From Apium graveolens (Eukaryota; Streptophyta; Magnoliopsida; Apiales; Apiaceae): DNA of 64,000 nt. This document shows, one piece after another, positions 60,726 to 64,000 of the stretch (positions are counted from its first letter, which is position 1; each line of letters opens with the position of its first letter). The translations under genes were made by a program, and so were the position numbers. The notes below the pieces were generated by a model, which did no database searches, had not been told where the DNA came from, and worked only from the letters and a program-made list of their open reading frames with translations. The DNA lies in assembly GCF_009905375.1 (NCBI RefSeq), contig NC_133652.1:119371797-119435796 (forward strand), given 5' to 3'.

Positions 60726-63700
60726 TGTAATATCCCGTATTTTTAGAATTATTATAAATATTATTAGAATATATATAAATGCTTTTATAATTTATAAGGA
60801 ATACAATTTTGGATATTTTATTCCTGTTTGACGAGTTGGTATTATTAAATGGTAATGTGCTAATTGTTAAGTGTTATATCGATCCTTATTAATTTCTGAA
60901 AATATTTACTTAAATGTATTATTTTCAAAAGTTTATTTGAAAATCGATCATTTTATTGATATCGGTAAATTGGGTTCGATTAGTAATATTAGGGATTGGA
61001 TGGATATTCGGTCTCCTATGTGTTGTATGTAATATTAATTGTGTGGAACTCAGTTATGATTGAGGATTATTTGTATTATTAATTACCGAGTCGTATCGTT
61101 CTGTTTTTGTCTTTAAAAGTGATTTTATTGAAAATTTAATTTCATAAATATTTAAATTATCTTTAAAATTATTTTTATGACTTTATAATTAAAATAATTA
61201 TTTTTGGGATTTTATAAAATTTAGAAATCAATATTTCATCAATTATTTATCCCTCTATGATTTTATGATTTCATTTATTTGTAAAATCCGTATTTAATTC
61301 CAAAATCCTTCAAAAATTACGAAACTCATAGTTATTGAAGTTTGGAATATTCTGAGAATTTTAAAATTATTTTGGGAATTTTTGGGATTAATTTTACCCG
61401 CGCGTTAAATCGTTTAATTGCTAAAAGCGGGTATAAATTGTGTTTCAAAAATTGTTTTAAAATTACGAAATTTATGTTTTTATAAACTGCGGGATATTTG
61501 TAACATTGTAAGACTATTTTCGTGATTTTTTGAATTTGTTTCAAGTGCAGCTCGGTTCATTAATGGTAAAATGCGGGACTGATGTTAGATTCAAGAATGT
61601 ATTAGAAATTACAAAATTTATATTTCACTAGTTTTAGAATATTTGGGAAATTTTAAAATTATTTTGGGAATTTTTCGAGTTATTTTCGCCCACAATCGAA
61701 TCGTTAGGAATCAAAATGTGGGACAGAAATAAGCATGCAGCAGGGCAGAAGGACACGTAGCTACTTTCAGGACACGTGCCCTACGTTTGTTTTAGTTGTG
61801 CAACACTTATCTGCTTGTTTATTTAAAAAAAAAATAAAAATAGAAAAAAAAGAAAGAAAATCCTATACTACCCACGACCCCCCCCCCGCTATCCTATCAC
61901 GCACAACACCCCCACCCCCTGTTTCCATTCTCTCTTCCCTCTTCCCACTACCACCGTTTATTATTTTTTACCCGCCAGTCTCCCCTTGTCCCCCGTTTCC
62001 TTTTACCTCCTTTGGTTTTCTTTCTCTGTCCGTGTATATTTATATACACCAAATATTCAAAAATTCATATTTCCTAAATCGTTTATCCAAATTTTGATTA
62101 TTATATATATAAACGATCAGCGTTTCGATACCTACCCATCGTTATATATATTGCGAGGGTTTGAGAAGAAAATTTGCGGAGCATATTTTCTGTTTTAATT
62201 TATTTTCGGGGCATTGAAAAGGAGTTTGGCGGTGTTGATTACTACACATGGCATCTCAGCGTGTATATATCTATCACTATTAATTTCGGATTTTTCTGGA
62301 GATATTTTCCGGACATCAAATATTCTCTTCGGGGTGATCAGAATTTATTTTGGGTAACGATTCCGAAATCCGCCTTCGTACTTGTGTATATTATAGCATG
62401 TTAGTGTTTATATATTTATTTCATAATTTTTAGAAATTGTTGGAGAAGTCACTTTTGGTCCGAGTTTTGGTTCAGGTGGCAGTGTTATTCATTTCTGGAG
62501 TATTTATATGCGTAAATATAAATTATTGTGTTGATTGTTGTTGGTTGTGTCGATATGATATCGACTGGCAGTCCGAGAAATAGAGGAGGTGCTGTCCAAT
62601 TTCCAAGAAAATATTATTTTAAATTATTTCCAGGCTCGATAATTTTTATAAAATTATTTTCGGGTGTTCGAGCCCTATTATTTAGTTATAATTGATTCGG
62701 AGACTCGTTTTAATTCCGAAAAATATTCAAAAATTCATAATAAATAAACCGTTCGTCCGTTTAATACGAAACGCACGCCTCTAGACTCAGAAAAATATTC
62801 CTCTCTCATTAAAAATACTTTCGAGACCCAAATTATTTTGCTTCGAAAGGTCTCTTGTTTTGCGAGACGTTTATTATTCGGTAAATCATATTTTTGATCT
62901 GATTTTAGTTTTAAACGTACCGAGTCGAATGTTTTGACGAACCAAGTCGTATGTGATATGAATTATGTTATATGTATGCTTATGTGTGATATGAATTACG
63001 TGTGTAAGTGGGTCAAGAGTCTTGTGTTTGACTATTTCCTTTATGTGTGGGCTATCGTATGGGTAGACATTAGGGTTTTGACGCGCAGTTCGTCGAGTTA
63101 TTATCGTTTAGATGATTAAAGTGTCATGTTTTAATTATAGATGTGGATCATTCGAGTTGATCAGGACAAGACATTGGATAAAGAATGGAATGGAATGGTA
63201 TTGGATATCTGGCTTCTAGCAATCGCAGGAGCAGCATATCAGTAAAGTGTTGAAAAGAAAGATGGTGATATTTTAAGACAGAATGTCAGAATAGATGCGT
63301 CTTTGCGAGTATGACTAATTGCTAAAACCCGAAGGCAAGTATTTCTATCATCACTTATTGTTCAAGTGATATTTATCTTGAATCCTATTATGCAAGTATT
63401 GATTTGTCTATTCTCAGCTCAAAATAGATAAATGTTTTACATATCGCTGAATTAAATAATTATGTTTATGCAAATACTCATATGCTATTCTATGTTCAGA
63501 ATAGTCAAGTGATTTTACTAATCCAATTATCAGATTTATAAATGTTTTGGGATTTTGAGAAAAGTGATTTGGTTGTGAATATACCTACCCAAGAATTGGG
63601 GGAATAAAATTATTTCGGGTGTCGATTATTATGACCCATCTCAATAAAACATTTTAAGATTGGATCATAATTGCGTAAGTGACCGGGACGGACGGTCCAG

Positions 63701-64000
63701 TGGAGGGCTATTTCTAAGTGCCATATGGAATATTATGACACAATTTTTGCCACAGGCAGGTTTATTGCCTTTTTGTTTGAGTACTCGTGTTTTTGGGGTC
63801 ACGTATCTACGATTCATGACCTTGTGCTATCACACGGGCTGATCAGCATGTGATAGTACGTCCGTCGGAGAATGATCCCAATCTAAATTATCATATCATT
63901 TTTAATATTCATAGAATAAATGATTTATCAACTGTTTCTGTTTTGGAATAATGGTGAAATGCAGTTTTGATTAAGATTCTGATTTATGCTGATACCTACA
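60726..64000 (+). mobile_element. 3' LTR of element D (continues past the window)
   Basis: It starts TGTAATATCCCGTATTTT. It matches the 5' LTR from about 61194 to 62530 and again from about 63690 to the window end. At least 3.27 kb are present and the end is outside the window. Short open frames in it (for example 61735-62097, present in both LTRs) are not supported as genes. Confidence 0.85.

Overview
The window is plant nuclear DNA, most likely from a eudicot with a repeat-rich genome. It has two intact, intron-containing plant genes embedded in nested LTR retrotransposons of plant-specific lineages (Athila, Tat-like and chromovirus Ty3/gypsy; SIRE-like Ty1/copia), a CACTA transposon remnant and MITEs. 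I cannot name the species. A 100-N scaffold gap lies at 2599-2698.

Left part (1-25953), transposon nest. A Tat-like LTR with primer-binding site and a decayed gag start (1098-2598) runs into the gap. On the right of the gap is Athila copy A (+ strand), which lacks its 5' LTR and most of gag. A younger, complete Athila copy B (- strand, 10337-21507) is inserted inside A's right-hand LTR, with a perfect 5-bp duplication (TTAAT). Both copies have gag-pol followed by a third gene, ORF3, where an env gene would sit. Both are inactivated by stop codons, and A also by frameshifts. A GC-rich hairpin module followed by a TATA box occurs in the LTR and again just before ORF3. A copy of the polypurine tract lies just after ORF3. 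A chromovirus LTR remnant (22118-24503) and the 3' end of a CACTA element (24504-25953) follow.

Middle part (25954-45475), the genic island. After 6 kb of non-coding DNA with a solo LTR and MITEs comes a complete 9-exon cytochrome P450 of the CYP87 family (+, 32384-34890). Converging on it, 425 bp away, is a complete 18-exon HAP2/GCS1 gamete-fusion gene (-, 45317-35316). Each gene has one GC-AG intron. HAP2 has one splice acceptor that looks displaced.

Right part (45476-64000), a second transposon nest. A chromovirus (element C) with roughly 3.4-kb LTRs begins about 160 bp upstream of the HAP2 start codon. It carries an extra ORF before gag, a protease, an integrase and a chromodomain, but has lost reverse transcriptase and most of RNase H. 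Its 3' LTR is cut by a SIRE-like copia LTR fragment. This abuts element D, a chromovirus-type element with two LTRs and a 1.26-kb non-coding interior. D's 5' LTR contains a perfect 79-bp inverted repeat.

The two host genes have no visible functional link. The retroelement genes belong to independent, mostly dead mobile elements.
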